NCBI GenBank assembly: GCA_030765055.1 | Contig: CM060953.1 | Location: forward strand, 183,849,898-183,913,897 | Length of the DNA stretch: 64,000 nt | Origin: Mantis religiosa | Taxonomy: Eukaryota; Arthropoda; Insecta; Mantodea; Mantidae | Reading direction: 5' to 3' | Shown here: one piece after another, positions 1 through 13,492 of the stretch | Position numbering within the stretch: position 1 is the first letter of the stretch | Layout: the number at the start of each line of letters is the position of its first letter | Made by a program: the position numbers and the translations under genes | The notes under the pieces: model-generated | Told to the model about the DNA's origin: nothing | The model's database searches: none | What the model saw: the letters and a program-made list of their open reading frames with translations, nothing else

Positions 1-565
1 TTTAACAAAGCTTATGCGTACAATACAGAATGTAAGAAATGTTAAGGAAGAAAAGTCCCGAGGTTAATAGTTACACAGTGGCCCTCCTTGACTTGTGAAT
101 TGTAGCCGTAACATTGCTAAGCTTATGATTCACGAAAGCATGCGGAATTGCCGCGAATTTTTGAAGGCGAACAGCTATTACGTACATTTGTATAATTTCT
201 TCCCTAACGGTTTACGATCCACATAAAAAAAAAAAGTTGTGTGATTTTCTCCCAGTCCTGTCTGGCTAATCACGTGCCAGCGCTTGACATAGAAGTGCTG
301 CCAACTTTCTTTCCAAGTGCAGATCCTCGCTACGCGTTGGCATCCTCAGCGTTCGTGAAGCAAGGCAGATTGGGAGCGAGTTTAATGTAATGCACAGGAA
401 GTGCCCGCATTGGTAAACTTACTATACTCGGTTGAATGTAATGGTTAAGTTCTAAGTACCTTTACAACAAATATATGGTTTTTAACATTCACATGGCTTT
501 TTCTATCCACACTTGTATTGTTTTTATCTCCGTCATGTTAAACAATATAAACTTTTGTGCCCATC
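1..565. other. Intergenic, nothing recognised
   Basis: AT-rich sequence with no reading frame, RNA gene or repeat family that I can support. Confidence 0.5.
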
Positions 566-1400
566 TCTGTAGCCTGCCTGACATTGAAGAGGTCCCAACT
601 TCTAATCTCGGCCAGGGTAAGTTATCTGGATAAGGTTTTTTCAGTGGTTTTCCCTTATCCTGAAAGCTGAATGGTAACTCTAAGCTCTATGAACCCTGTA
701 CTCATTTAAACCTCATTTCATTCATCGTCCGATATGACTTAACGTTGGAGGTTTTCCCTTATCCTGAAAGATGAATGTCTGGTAACTCTAAGCTCTATGT
801 ACCCTGGACTAATTTGAGCATTTCATTCATCATGAATAATCGTAAGCTTTGACGGCCGGAGTCTAATTTGAAGTTACAAGAATTTTCCACGCTCAGGAGC
901 CGTGGTCTGATGGAGTTGGAACATCCATATGTTTCGTTCACGTCTGCGGTGAACGTCATCAGTGGTGGCGTGGTCTGAGTCTTCTGGGTGAGTTGTGACT
1001 GAAACTTCAACCAGAAGACTCAGACCACGCCACCACTGATGACGTTCACCGCAGACGTGAACGAAATGTATGGATGTTCCAACTCCATCAGACCACCCCT
1101 CCTGAGCCCAAAATATTCTTCTATCTTCATTTCATTCATCGTCCGATATGACTTAACGTTGGAGGTTTTCCCTTATCCTGAAAGATGAATATCTGGTAAC
1201 TCTAAGCTCTAGGTATCCTGCACTCATTTGAACGTCATTTCATTTATCGTCTGATATGACTTAACGTTGGAGGTTTTCCTTTATTCTGAAAGATAAATGT
1301 CTGGTAACTCTAAGCTCTATGTACTCTGTACTCATTTGTACATTATTTCATTCATCGTCCGATATGACTTAACGTTGGAGGATGTAAACTAAAAAAAAAA
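566..1400 (+). repeat. SINE A copy with tandem 3' modules, interrupted by a hairpin insertion
   Basis: A degraded tRNA-derived head with a B-box-like stretch lies near 590-620. It is followed by repeated units reading CTTATCCTGAAAGATGAATG...CGTCCGATATGAC, the 3' module shared by all SINE A copies in this window. The copy ends at an A-run near 1391-1403. The block 832-1127 is a separate later insertion. Confidence 0.75.
832..1127. repeat. TSD-flanked insertion carrying a 97-bp-arm hairpin
   Basis: Positions 891-987 and 1011-1107 are inverted copies of one another, 97 nt each with about four mismatches, separated by a 23-nt loop. The whole 296-bp block is flanked by the 13-bp repeat CATTTCATTCATC at 819-831 and 1128-1140, consistent with a target site duplication inside SINE A. 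No protein family is recognised in it. Confidence 0.7.
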
Positions 1401-2998
1401 AAAAGTTTGCAGAAAATTGTTATCACATATTTCCTGAGGTACAGTGGGAATTTGGGAATACAGTAAGTTTTAAACGATAGTCAAATATTTTAAGAGCTGG
1501 TTGCTATGTGTTGGCTTTGAAATTCTGTTTTTTTTAATAGCCAAGGACATAAATATACGAAACGTGACTTCGTTTTTGAGAAAAGTATAATTGAAAATTT
1601 AATTAAAAAACAAGGAATGCCTCTAAAATGATTTCCCCCAATAAAAAAAATAAAAAAACATATTTGGCATCAATTTATGTTTCAAAAAGACCTACATTTT
1701 TTGTGTAATATTCTTTGTCTATTCGGAATGAAGAGGACTTCAGAGGTTATTCCCACAAAATTCGTGATTTACATTTTATTTGTCATAAAAATATCTTTAA
1801 AATATCTATAAAATATTTTGATTCAAATAATTAAGACCCATTTTTGAAAGAATCTATATTTTCCAAAGGGGTTAATTTAGGGTGGGAAAATTTTCTTAAA
1901 AACTCTGCTGTTACATCCTTGAAAGATAGGAAGTAAAATACAAATGTTTTGTGTGAGAGGCAATACTTTCTCTTTTTTATGTGTTAGGTGATATTAATTA
2001 AAAGGAGGAAATTATGCCAATACAGTATCAGGGTCATCAACTTTGATTTCCTAGCGTATTTGATCATTATTCAACAGGTTTGTATTGTTAATGTAATGAC
2101 AGATAATTTGAATGCACTATTTATGGAATGTGAAGAACCAGCGGAGAGGCTAAGATTAGAACTGCTGCTAAAATGTCAAGGAAACATCACCAATAGTGTG
2201 CAACAGGTTCCTTCAATAGAGCAAGGAAAGAAATGTATAAATTAATACAGTATGTAAACTCCGTCCAAGAAACTGCTTTCCAAATTATAATAATTATACA
2301 AACAACCACTCTCTTTACTCAAATGACCAACAATGTTATTACAAAGTTGTATTGCCCTTTTCCCGTCGTTTTATTATCCTCACAGCCTTCATAACACAAG
2401 TTCTTTTATCTATGTCACTATGCTGTCAGCACTGTTGTTAAAAAGAAATAAATGACTATTGCAACCGCTCTAAGCATAAAAAACTAATACATTAGCTATA
2501 ATTTGTCTACAAATGATGATTGACACGCATGATTACAGCAATTTTATTCTGCTTGCTGGCATTAACTCTACTAATAATAAATGAAGATTATAACAAACTT
2601 ATAACATTCCATTACTCCTTGCGATAGAAAATGTGACTCGACTAACGCAATGGCGGTTAGTTCGAATGACTCGAAAATGGGTTCGGCAGAACCGGAAAAA
2701 GTTCTGCAAGCAACAGAGAGGATACCGTTTGTAAAGACTGCGGCAATACACGTAACAGATTTCTTCACATGATGCAACGCAGAAATGCGGAAAGAAGATA
2801 GTCAAAATATAAATTAATTAACTATGATTACTGTTGACCTTTATGACAGTAATAAACTAATATTTTGCTTAATAGTAGCGATTCTCGAACTATGGCACGT
2901 ACCCTCCACACAAGACATAATATGGGAAAACTGCCCCAAAATGCTACTTTGGAATGACCCGAATCTTTGTGGGACGTATACCCCCAAGGGCTGAGAAG
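1401..2998. other. Intergenic, nothing recognised
   Basis: AT-rich sequence with homopolymer A runs. The short open frames here show no family resemblance and no splice context that I can support. Confidence 0.5.
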
Positions 2999-3220
2999 CC
3001 AGCCCGCCTCGGTAGCGTGGTGGTAGCGTGTCTACCTCGCGTTCAAGAGGTCCCGAGTTCGAATCTCGGTCAGGGTGTTACCTGGATAAGGCTTTTTCCC
3101 GGAGATTTCCCTTATCCTGAAAGACGAATGTCGGGTAACTCTAAGCTCTACAGTCCCTGGGCTCATTTGAGCATCATTTCACCCGTTCCATTCATCGTCC
3201 GATATGACAACGTTGGATCA
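2999..3220 (+). repeat. SINE A, nearly full length (tRNA-derived)
   Basis: The head reads CCCGCCTCGGTAGCGTGGTG, an A-box-like sequence. The B box GAGTTCGAATCTCGG follows at about 3054-3070. The body then runs through one 3' module ending CGATATGACAACGTTGGA. This is the cleanest plus-strand copy and defines the family: a polymerase III promoter of tRNA origin fused to an unrelated body. Confidence 0.8.
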
Positions 3221-3395
3221 CGTAAATTACAAAAAACTGAGATGCCAATGCTATCGAGAAACAGCATATGTAGGTTGTGTGATCAACCAATGACGGGAAA
3301 GATAAAACAAGTAAAATGTAGTAATGAAAGAGATGACAGAAAAATTCCCGGATGAAGTTATCAAACTCACACAGAAAAGACCGCAAAAATGCCTT

Positions 3396-3480
3396 CGTCA
3401 GGTTGGTAGGCACCGGGAGTTTGAACCCGATACCTCTCGAACGCGAGGCACTCACGTTATCACGACGCCTGATCGCTTGA
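3396..3480 (-). repeat. tRNA-derived SINE head, different family
   Basis: On the minus strand the sequence shows a B box GGGTTCAAACTCCCGG and an upstream A-box-like region. No intact cloverleaf is apparent, so I call it a SINE head and not a tRNA gene. Confidence 0.5.
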
Positions 3481-3835
3481 CGGATTTCCATCCACATTTT
3501 GCTCTAACTTACATTATACAAGCGACATAGAATCAACCAAGGTAAAACGATGTGACGTAAATATAAACATTTGAGAAAACCACGTATTTATTTCAACAAT
3601 TACTTTTGCTTACTAAGCCACAGTATACCTAAATAAATGGTTTATAATCGAGTGAACAAAGCACTACATTCCTATTAATACGATACATATTCTATACAAA
3701 TTATCTCTTAACGGAAATGACATTCATAGCTATATGGATGCGCCGCTGGCAGTTTCGTTGGATTAGAAAAATAGGTAATTCATAAACTATAATTATTTTT
3801 AAACCATATATTTTAACATGTACGTAATATACGAA

Positions 3836-4856
3836 TATCCATATCCATATCGCAAAGAAAAGTATTATTACGTCTGACAGGAGCTGTAAAAACAACACCA
3901 ACTATGGCATTGCTAGTAACAACGGCCATTTGGCCGATTGATTTATTAATAAGATTGAAGGGCGCAAAATTTTGGGCGAAAAAAGGAAACTTAGAAAAAG
4001 TTTATAATATAACTGGAGTCAGAACAAACAAATCTTGGGTGATTAAAAATAGTTTAAAAGATAAATGGCAAAAAGAATGGACAGAAAGTCTAGAAGGTAG
4101 AAGAGTGTTTGAAATTTTTCAGAACGTCAAAGAGAGACTAAAATTGAATTTTATTCAACCAACAAAGGGATTTATACATTATATAACAGGACACGGACCT
4201 TATAAGACCTATTGGAAGAAAATCAATAAAACTGAAAATGATATATGTGAATTATGTAACAAACAAGATAATCCTGAACATGTAGTATTTGAATGTGGAA
4301 GATATGCAATTCACCAACAAGAAGAGAGGCATGCGCTAGCAGGATATATCGTATATGACATAATTCGAGATCAACAATTGGTAAATAAATTACAAGTTTT
4401 GACTAACTTTGTAAGTAAGAAAGCATGGGAGGTAATAATATTCAAAGGAGAAAGAGTTGATAATAGGCGAAGAATAGTACAAGATCCAAGAAGGAGTTCT
4501 AGAATACAAAATAGGATAAGACGGGAAGAATTATTGAATAATCTAACAATGGAGTTGACTGCATGGGCGGCGGAGGGAGAGAGTGATGGCAGAGGCCATG
4601 GTGGACTACAGAATTAGTAGATTTAGATATAGATTTAGGAAATAAGGATTTTGTAATTTTTATAGTTGTTTTCTTTTGTTTTTTGCTTTTTTTGTGTTTA
4701 TTTCTGTTATTTTATTTCATTTTATTTTTGTAGAGTAGTTTTCTGAGAGATTTGTATAATTATAACATTTGTAAGGATTTTATGGAAAAATAAAGAGAAA
4801 ATTTGTATATATGCCCCGGTATAGTTGTCTAGGTGCCGGGGTAGAATATTCAGATT

Positions 4857-4911
<55 letters not shown>

Positions 4912-4920
4912 TCTATCCAT
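3836..4920 (+). pseudogene. 5'-truncated R1/I-type LINE, ORF2 C-terminal end
   Basis: An open frame (ATG at 3904, stop at 4617) extends upstream without an ATG to about 3840. It contains the region that follows the reverse transcriptase in many LINEs (residues reading RLTGAVKTTPT, then a charged segment) and a C-terminal zinc-knuckle-like cluster CELCNKQDNPEHVVFEC. After the stop come a 3' UTR and a (TTTA)n tail at about 4855-4912. The reverse transcriptase and endonuclease domains are absent, as expected for a 5'-truncated insertion. Assignment to the R1/I group rests on the look of the C-terminal end; a related clade is possible. Confidence 0.7.
4853..4915. repeat. (TTTA)n microsatellite / LINE tail
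   Basis: About fifteen TTTA units directly follow the LINE 3' UTR and probably grew from its retrotransposition tail. Confidence 0.8.
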
Positions 4921-5205
4921 ATTGCAATTGTGATTTGAACAACTGCATTATTATACAGCATTGGAAAATTCAGTCTGCATTGCCTTACGTCAAGAAAACT
5001 CAAGTGTGCGAGAGAGGGAAATATAAGAAGAGTGGGGGTAACAAGGTGGCAACGCTGAAGGCTCTAACGCATTGATTCGCTACAAACCAGAACTCTTTCC
5101 ATTTGAAACACACAATAATACATCTTTTCGGACATGCTTTTAAACGAAAATAATTATATTTCACCACCAGGTTAGGCAAACGTTTTTTTTTTTTTTTTTT
5201 TTAAT

Positions 5206-5468
5206 TCACGTCCTCCAACGTTAAGTCATATCAGACGATGAATGGAATCGGTGAAATGATGCTCAAATGAGCCCAGGGTCCATAGAGCTTAGAGTTACCC
5301 GACATTCATCTTTCAGGATAAGGGAAAACCCCGGAAAAGCCTAATCCAGGTAACTCACGGAAAACCCCGGAAAAGCCTAATCCAGGTAACTCACCCTGAC
5401 CGAGATTCGAACTCGGGACCTCTTGAACGTGAGGCAGACACTCTACCACCACACTACCGAAGCGGGCT
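5206..5468 (-). repeat. SINE A, full length, with internal duplication
   Basis: Complete minus-strand copy: module at 5212-5320, B box at about 5398-5413 and head at about 5420-5468. A 36-bp segment containing ACCCCGGAAAAGCCTAATCC is present twice in tandem (about 5323-5358 and 5359-5394), a local duplication private to this copy. Confidence 0.8.
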
Positions 5469-6396
5469 TTGGGCATACGTGCCATGTTTGTCATGCTAGA
5501 GAAACCCTCTCTACTTCAGTTTTCAGGGATGATTCCCCAAAACTTACACAAAATAACAGATTGCATTGCACAATGGACCTGAAATTGAATGTTTTTACAT
5601 ACGCTTATGACCTTATTTCATGCTGGCTGCGTGTAAAACTCGTATAAAAGTAAAATGAAGCAACTGGTGTTCTTAACTACAGCAAATCTACGATCTACTG
5701 ATCAATTCGAGCACAAAAATCCACTACCAGCGAGCTACAACAATCTACAAGTGATTCGAAAGCCAACCAACCAGCATTCAAATCTGATGTATTGTACACG
5801 AATGTTGTTACATCGATATTTATTCAGCTCCAAGCACCGGCAACATCCGCTGGAAAATCTGCAACAAATTCATTTATCTAAATATATGCGTACATCAACC
5901 TTAAATTGAAATTCACAAGTTTTTAGGACAATATGTCAACATATACCCACGCATATGCAACAAGTTCAAAAAACTAACTCGACAAATTACGTAACAGAAC
6001 GGTCTTCTGAACAGTTAAGCAGTGCATGCACTTTTAAGTACAGATATAAACAAAAAATATATATAATGTAGCAGTGTTATTTTCATTTCAACAACAATAA
6101 TGAAGAAATAAAAAAATAATAGAATAATCATGATGAATACCTGTTTGTTACAGACTTCAAAATAATTTAAAATAAATGTATCAATTTTCTAAACACTTAA
6201 TACAGGTCTGCATATTATTTATTAACAAAAGTAGAATGATTGTGTACATGTGAACCCATTTTACCAACTTGTTTTTGATTATTTTTGTTTTATCATTTAT
6301 TCTGTATTTAATTTTGTGTTGTTTTTCATACATTTTGATCATATTGTAACTTTATAGTGAAATATTGTAATTGGGGAAACCTGCAATGTCACATTC
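5469..6396. other. Intergenic, nothing recognised
   Basis: No coding or RNA feature that I can support. The sequence is AT-rich. Confidence 0.5.
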
Positions 6397-6398
6397 AA

Positions 6399-6489
<91 letters not shown>

Positions 6490-6490
6490 G
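6397..6490. repeat. (TAAA)n microsatellite
   Basis: About 23 perfect AAAT/TAAA units. Confidence 0.95.
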
Positions 6491-6639
6491 CCCAGAGTGT
6501 CTTTCAAACGACATATATTTTACTAAGAATTGCACATTAACTACGCTTAATTCTGTACGGACCCCAGTTTTATTCAAACCACTAAACCCAAAATTTAAAC
6601 TTTACACAGGCAACATCAAAAAGCAAACGCAAATAGGTT

Positions 6640-7026
6640 CTCCTCCGCCTCTGTAACGTGGCGGTAGCGTCAGTTATCTGGATAAGGGCTTTTCCGGGGT
6701 TTTCTCTTAGGCTGAAAAATGTCTGGTAACTCTAGGCTCTATGTACCTTGGACTCATTTAAACATCGTTTCATTCATCGTCCGATATGACTTAACGTTGG
6801 AGGTTTTCCTTTATCCTGAAAGATGAATGTCTGGTAACTAAGCTCTATGTTCCTTGGACTCGTTTGAACATCGTTTCATTCATCGTCCGATATGACTTAA
6901 CGTTGGAGGTTTTCCCTTGTTCTCAAAGATGAATGTCTGGTAACTCTAAGTTCAATGTACCCTGTTCTCATTTGAACATCACTTCATTCATCGTCCGATA
7001 TGACAACAATGGAGGATGTAAATTAA
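6640..7026 (+). repeat. SINE A with deleted head and three modules
   Basis: A short head remnant (CCGCCTCTGTAACGTGGCGG) jumps directly to the post-head sequence, so the B box is lost. Three tandem 3' modules follow, ending near 7026. Confidence 0.75.
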
Positions 7027-10000
7027 AACAAATCTGCTGTTACTTAAACGTGCCTTTCTCTACCCAGTTTCTTTTAAATTGTATATGTGCTTTACAAACT
7101 GTTCCCAGAGAGCTCAATTGTTATCTACTTCAGATTATTAGAGATAAATGTGTACAGATATGATTTCAATACACATATCATTTTGGGCATCATGTAGATA
7201 AACAGTTGTCAAATCTTTAATCAGCGAGTCACTAACTTAAAGAATAAAAACTCGGCTATTTGCATGACAGAATAGCCAGAAGTGTTTAAAAAATTTAGCA
7301 AGTATCGGAGACGTAAATCAGTGATTGTAAATATGTCCAAAATTGATTAACTTCATAAATACTGACATAATTCTGTAGCGTTTTAACGAGATCACCATTT
7401 TCGGTTTTAATACTATTCATTTACGAAATATATACATATGTACTTCAGTTTGAATGAAGGGTTATTGGCAGAAAATTCAAGACATGCGTTAATTTAATCT
7501 GCAATCGAGATAAATGTTAGCAGTATCTGTTGTTGGGATTGATTTACTTAAGAGATTCGTCAAAGCACGCGAGATGTGACTAATCAGCTGTTTCAAGTCC
7601 AAACTCCAGCAGTCACAACGGACGCTGAGCCAAGTGTGACCAGCTGATCTGTCGTGATACTGGCGCGTGCACAAGTCACCTCATAGCCCCAAATAAGTCG
7701 ATGCATAATTCTGACATAACAGCATGTTACGTCATTTTACGTATTACTTTCTCTACTACGTAGAGCATTCCAAAATATCGATATCGAAATTTCTTTGAAA
7801 ATATTTCAGGTCCCCTGAATAAAAAAGACGTTTGTTCTAAGAAGTTTCCCTTTGCATTCAGAGGTATTCAAGACGTGTATTAGCGATGAAACCTGGGTAG
7901 AACGCAATACTCTCTTTATTACTATAGGTAATTACTTGTTTTAATGAATAATTAAGTGACATTTTGTGGGTCATATCACGGCGGAATGAGCGAAACGGCT
8001 GAAATGATGCTCAAAAGGGTCATTTCCGTAGCTGAGTTATTCCACAATGCCTTCTTAGGATAACGGAACAGCACATGTATTAAGATAATGAAAGAAGAAA
8101 TGTAAATTTTAATTTGAATACAGATAAGTTGAGAGTAAATTTGAACAATGTATAACACAGATAAAATCTGCCAACATGACCACAATGCATGGCTTTCGTT
8201 GGCAATTTATCCTGTAACGATATAGAACAAATGAGATAAAAACTTCTGCTCAATTGAAGGAAATTAACAGAAAAAATTAGCAATTTTAATAGATTGTACC
8301 TACCTAACTACCCTTGACCTTAATTTCTTCCGAATGCAAGTTTCAACATTATCCTGCTCATTGACATCAGAGTTGTTATTTTTAGGTAAGGCAAAGCAGA
8401 ACCGGTTTAAAATATTGAAACGTAAATCTCTGCATTTTTTATGTTGCAAAGTGCATTTGCATCGTTATACTGCTGACTTTCGTTTCCAGTATATTCCCCA
8501 ACAAATGAATCGTGAAAATAGTGTTTGAAGTGAAGAATACTTCACTATAGGCTACTGAAGACAGCTGTATCGCTGATATAATTAAGAGATTCTAAATTAA
8601 AACAAAAGCGCCCGCATATTTTCGATGCAATGGCTGCGAAATAGGTAACATTTTCAAGCGCTGTATGGGTTAAATATGGCCAACAATTTTCAGCAATTAA
8701 TTAATTTTTTTACCTTCTCTACCACCAAAATAGTGAATTTCACTCAAAAATTACGAAATTCAAATTTCACCTCATTGGTTTCCTCTGAGCCAAAAATATA
8801 TATATAAGGAAAAAATCTATATGTGCGTGTCTATGAAAAGCGTTATTCAAAAACCAAAGGTTGGTATTTCTATTCATCTTCCTAGAATGAGATATTAAGA
8901 TTTCAAGAAAATCCCAGCACACTATTCAACACTTAAGATGGACAGAAATTTAAAATGTATTTATTTTCCCCAAAATGGCTAGCGATATTGATTAAAATGG
9001 CATATATTTAAAATATTGTCGCGCACCCGTTATCTACGATAGCGCGACTTGTGTACACAAAGAGCCGGCGAATAAAGATAGCGAGGATAAAAGACTTACC
9101 GACACAGATAAGTGAGGTAAATGAAAATTTCTAGTGACTTCTTGATTGATAGAGATTATTCGGTTTCTGGTTTGTTTTAGAACAGTCTAGAAATTATCAA
9201 TGGAGGTATATATAAGATATTGTGAATAAAGAACATTTAGAATTTCGGCAAATTGGACCTTTAATTCTACGAACCCACAGAGTCACAATATTTATACAGT
9301 CGATAAAATGTATATCTACCTGTTTGGAACTTCCTGGTAATTTAATTTTAATACTGTCGCAATTTGTTTTTCGTAATGTCGAGGAAAGCGTATGCTATTT
9401 AAAAGCCTGCTACCTCCATAAAACGAAGAAACATATGAATGCGCTACATTGCAAACTGATAAGATGGCATTCCCAACTTACTGTTAAATTCTGTGAAAGC
9501 TGTTTGCAAACTTTAAAATATAAAACTAAAGTTAGCAAATAGGGCTTTTCCATAGCTTATACATATCGTACAAAACTAATACATTCTGCATTATGCACAA
9601 AGTTGCAGTATCATTCTTACACATCCTTGCTCGAGTACTGAAATTCAAATCGCGGTGAGATAACGACTTATCTAATCTATTTATAACACAACGATTTGTA
9701 GTAGTGGTTCTCATTCATAACCAGAAGGTGCAAATAAAAATTCTTTTACTGAATCAATAGGAAAAGAAAAGAAAAGGATTGATGTGTGAATAATTTTTAG
9801 AATCAGGCATAGGCACAAAAACCTTACACGTTTTGTTTGGTCAATTAATTATTTGAATGACATTCAGGACAAAAACGGCAACTTAAATAACATATAAAAT
9901 ATGTAAACATTTAAACAATTTTGCAGCAATGGAAGAAAAAAAACAGTACAAGGGTCAGTTTGAATGAATGTTAACTGCTGTGATTCTAGTATACGAGAAA

Positions 10001-10298
10001 AAAAATATTGCAATGGAGAAGTGTTTTATTTCGGCGATATAAAAATACATACAAAAGCTGAAAACTACTTACTTGGTATGTGATTAAAATGTCAAAATTT
10101 GTAAATTTCAGCACAGAGTTACCTAAATTGACTAGTTTTCGTTACTGTTATCAGTTCTGTACAATAATTTTAACATAATTAAATTAAAGACGATGTATGA
10201 AAAATAAAATCACTATCAGTTAATGACAGCAACAATTTGATTAGCCATAAATATCAGCACTTAAATTCTACCCTAAACCCAATTCTGTAATTTAATTG
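7027..10298. other. Intergenic, nothing recognised
   Basis: About 3.3 kb of AT-rich sequence. The small open frames on both strands have no recognisable domain or splice structure. No repeat family of this window is visible in it. Confidence 0.45.
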
Positions 10299-10504
10299 AT
10301 GGGAATTAATCATTTCTTCACACTAGCCGTATATACGCTAAGGTTTTGGATAGAGTCAACATGAAAAATTCAATGCCAATGACTGGACGGAAACTAGGAG
10401 ATCCGTGGTTCAAATCCCGGCCATGGCATTGAACTTTTCAGGTTGACTATCTATTCAAACCTTAGCCTGTATACGACTAGTGCGAATAAATAATTTCCAT
10501 TAAT
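10299..10504. repeat. Fold-back element with a tRNA-like centre
   Basis: Arms of about 80 nt at 10299-10378 and 10425-10504 are imperfect inverted copies (GGGAATTAATCATTTCTTCA against its reversed counterpart in the right arm). The centre contains a B-box-like GTGGTTCAAATCCCGG. A second element of the same design lies at 42905-43118. Confidence 0.65.
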
Positions 10505-10570
10505 TGACTTAAATAATAAAAGTTTAATGAAGAAGCCTGGGAATCAAGTACGTACAATAGTAAGTTGCAA

Positions 10571-10712
10571 CAAATTGTGTATTTCGGATACGGGAGCCTC
10601 TAGTGGTTTAGCGGGAAAATGAGTCAACTGGAGAATTTAATGTCAGGACGGCACGTTGGCCATGGTAGCTCAATGGGTTAGAGCGTCCTGGCCCGACTAT
10701 CTATCTAGTTCT
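10571..10712 (+). repeat. Fragment of the fold-back/91-bp-repeat family
   Basis: Sequence from 10575 (CCTCTAGTGGTTTAGCGGG) to about 10700 matches 43768-43865. It includes the CACGTTGGCCATGGTAGC block with an A-box-like TAGCTCAATGGGTTAGAGCG. Confidence 0.55.
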
Positions 10713-10850
10713 GTAATATTTTAAATTTAAACATAAACCACAAAAAAGCTGCGGAAAATCATGAATCAAAGTAAATCGATGAAAATGTCGTTTACTGTAA
10801 TCTGAGGTACTTTTTTTCTCCTCTTCCCATGATGAGATTAAAAAATTTGG

Positions 10851-11065
10851 CTGGCACCGTAGCTCAGTCGGTAGAGCACCTGCCTGCCATGCGAGGGGTT
10901 CCAGGTTCGATTCCCAGGATGGTGGTGGGGATTTTTCTCCAACCAAGATGATTGCCCATCTTCCCCAGAGTCTGGAAGTGTGAATGTGTGCGTGATCTAA
11001 TGATTAAAACCCAACGATTAAGCATTGGAGTTAAAGGCGAGGTATAAATGGAACCACCAAAAATT
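10851..11065 (+). repeat. SINE C (tRNA-derived)
   Basis: The head reads CCGTAGCTCAGTCGGTAGAG, a good A box, followed by the B box AGGTTCGATTCCCAGG and a body continuing to about 11065. A minus-strand relative lies at 37962-38136. Sequence after the head departs from any tRNA, so this is a SINE. Confidence 0.7.
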
Positions 11066-13492
11066 TAAAATACTGATCTGTGGTATCATTATTTGTTATG
11101 AAATTTCCTAGAGAATTTGGTGTACAAGGCAATAATTGTCTACTGTAAATTTTCAGACGAACATTATTTAAACTGAAACACAGTTCATACTTGCACTATA
11201 TTTGAATATAATTAGTGCATTTTATTATTAGATGCATAATATAATATTGAAACCCGATACTTCGCTATCTTGTACAAAGATAAACGTGTCTACTCCTGAT
11301 ATAGCAAAGCCATATGTGATTGCAGAGCTACCTTCAATCGAATCTTACCACCTCTTAGATAGACACTTTGCCACCTGTCTACTTTCAACAGGGCAGAGAA
11401 CTCTTGATCGGTGCCAAGCTTTTGACTACTCACGGCAGGTGACCATCTCCGTGCAAGAATGCCTCGTGTGGCGTCTACTGATACAGTGCTATCTTTCTAT
11501 GCGTCGGTGTTGCTTGTTGCTTGTGCTTTGTATTGGCACAATTATGTTAGTTTAATATAGACAGTAGAATGTTCAACTTCGTTCTGTTGTAATAAAATAA
11601 TGTATTATTAAAAAGAAGATTGGAATAAAACCGGCTATTTAAAGCATAAAACCTCTTGTATTTTCAGAAGGAAACAAGTAAGAAAATTCCTCACGACATC
11701 CTGCTCACCGATTCAAAAGATAGCGACTTTTCTCACTGATTCAAAGTACAATATCTATTTTTGTCATAATCTAACCTCAAATATCTAACCTTTCTGTTCA
11801 ATCGTTATCCATCTTAATTAATTTTATTATATGTGTTAGTTATCCTGTTATATACTTTATCTTTCGTCATCCTTCATTTATATGTCTTATTAATTGTTAT
11901 CTATTTGTTTACATTTTTAATTTATCGCCTATTGTATATATTAGAGGACAGTAATTCCTCAGTTGTTAATGTGTACATAGTACTTATGTAATTTATCAAT
12001 GGCTTGTATAGCAATACTGCTGATCAGCCAAATAATAAATTTTAAAAAAAAAGTGAAGAAGAAAAGTGGCAACTAAATCGCAAAACAATTGACACCTAAA
12101 ATATATGACAGGTTGTAGTCCTAAGAAAACATTCAGCTACCACGACTAAGAAGAGGCACGGAGTCATTAAAACGACTTTCCACGTAAATTTACGAAGCAC
12201 AGCAAAAAAGAAAACCGCAGATATGTTTTTATATGTGGGAAGTACCTATTGTAAGAATTAATTTTCATTAAATAGTAAGTATTTAACGAAATAATCAAAA
12301 CGTGACATGCAACTCGAGGTTATTCGTCAGCATAGAAAACATCTGCCCAACATTTTTCTTCTGGTGTCAGTTTCCCAGGTGAAATTCAAAGTAGTCCTAC
12401 CTTCAGCGAGAAATAGTACGGTGCAATGTCCAACTTCGGCGGCGGCTGCTGCCAACAGTCATGTACCAGTCACCACTTTCAGAGAGAAACTGATGTATGC
12501 CTGACGCGCGTTTGCACCACCATTCACTCTCTAGTTCCCCCACCCGCGCTTGCGCACTGTCTTCCATCACACGTGGCCGGGATTTCCTTGCTTCTAAAAC
12601 AGATGCAATGCTCGTTTAATGCCGGTTCTCGCTAAACGCCTTGAATCAATACTCGCGAATTCAGTAGACAATTTGCAAACAATTATGTTCCAACCCTTAG
12701 CAACCGAGCTATTTTCATTGATTTGTCCAAACGAATTACCGAATATCGAATTGAATACTCTTGAAAACACTCTTTTTATGATAAAGCTTTTGGAAATTAT
12801 TAAAAAATAAATCTGAGTGAACAACATAGATACCTCAAAAACAAAAGTCAAATAATACCAAACTTCTAGAGACACAACACAAAATTTTTAAAGAAATATC
12901 CCTCCACCACATCAAACAACCCTTTAGAAGACACAATTTCCATTATTTTTTAAATGCCTCTATAATTTGGATTCAAATTCCTGCATTTAAAAAACTTAAA
13001 TGACTAATAAAATGTATATTTTAAATGTTCTACGAAAAGATCAGGCCCCCTTATTAATTTTGTATAACAGATAAATCATAAGTGGTAGTCAAAACCTTAC
13101 TTACAAAACATAAATCCCTTTAAAATAAATACCCAATAACTTTCAAATAATTTCTCTTTATTTGCGGCTGCTGTTTGAATGTTCCACCACCTTTTGCCAG
13201 TTTGTTTACCTTTTAATTTTCTTGCAGCCATGCAGCCTAAATAATCATACAATGAAAGAGCTGTTTATAAGTTCTAGGGTAGCATATCACTTTTGTAATG
13301 TTTCTAAAGTTTGCAGAGGCATACCAAAAATATCGAAGAGAAAAACGTGTTCAGCATATCAGTAGGAATATACCGTTTCCTTGGGTTTCCAAAAAGAATG
13401 CACACACCTGGGATACATGACTCATTCTGAACTTCCTTTTTTATAACATTAGTACAGCTTACGCGTTGGGTAATTAATTCCTTTCTCACAGT
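11066..13492. other. Intergenic, nothing recognised
   Basis: No supportable gene. The stretch 12360-12600 is noticeably richer in GC and CpG than its surroundings, but it has no reading frame or motif that I recognise. Confidence 0.45.

Noticed and set aside
3001..3075. tRNA genes at the many A-box/B-box sites (for example 3001, 10851, 38033, 45160, 63280)
   Set aside because: Each is fused to a repeated non-tRNA body, recurs as a family and lacks a visible intact cloverleaf, so they are SINE promoters.
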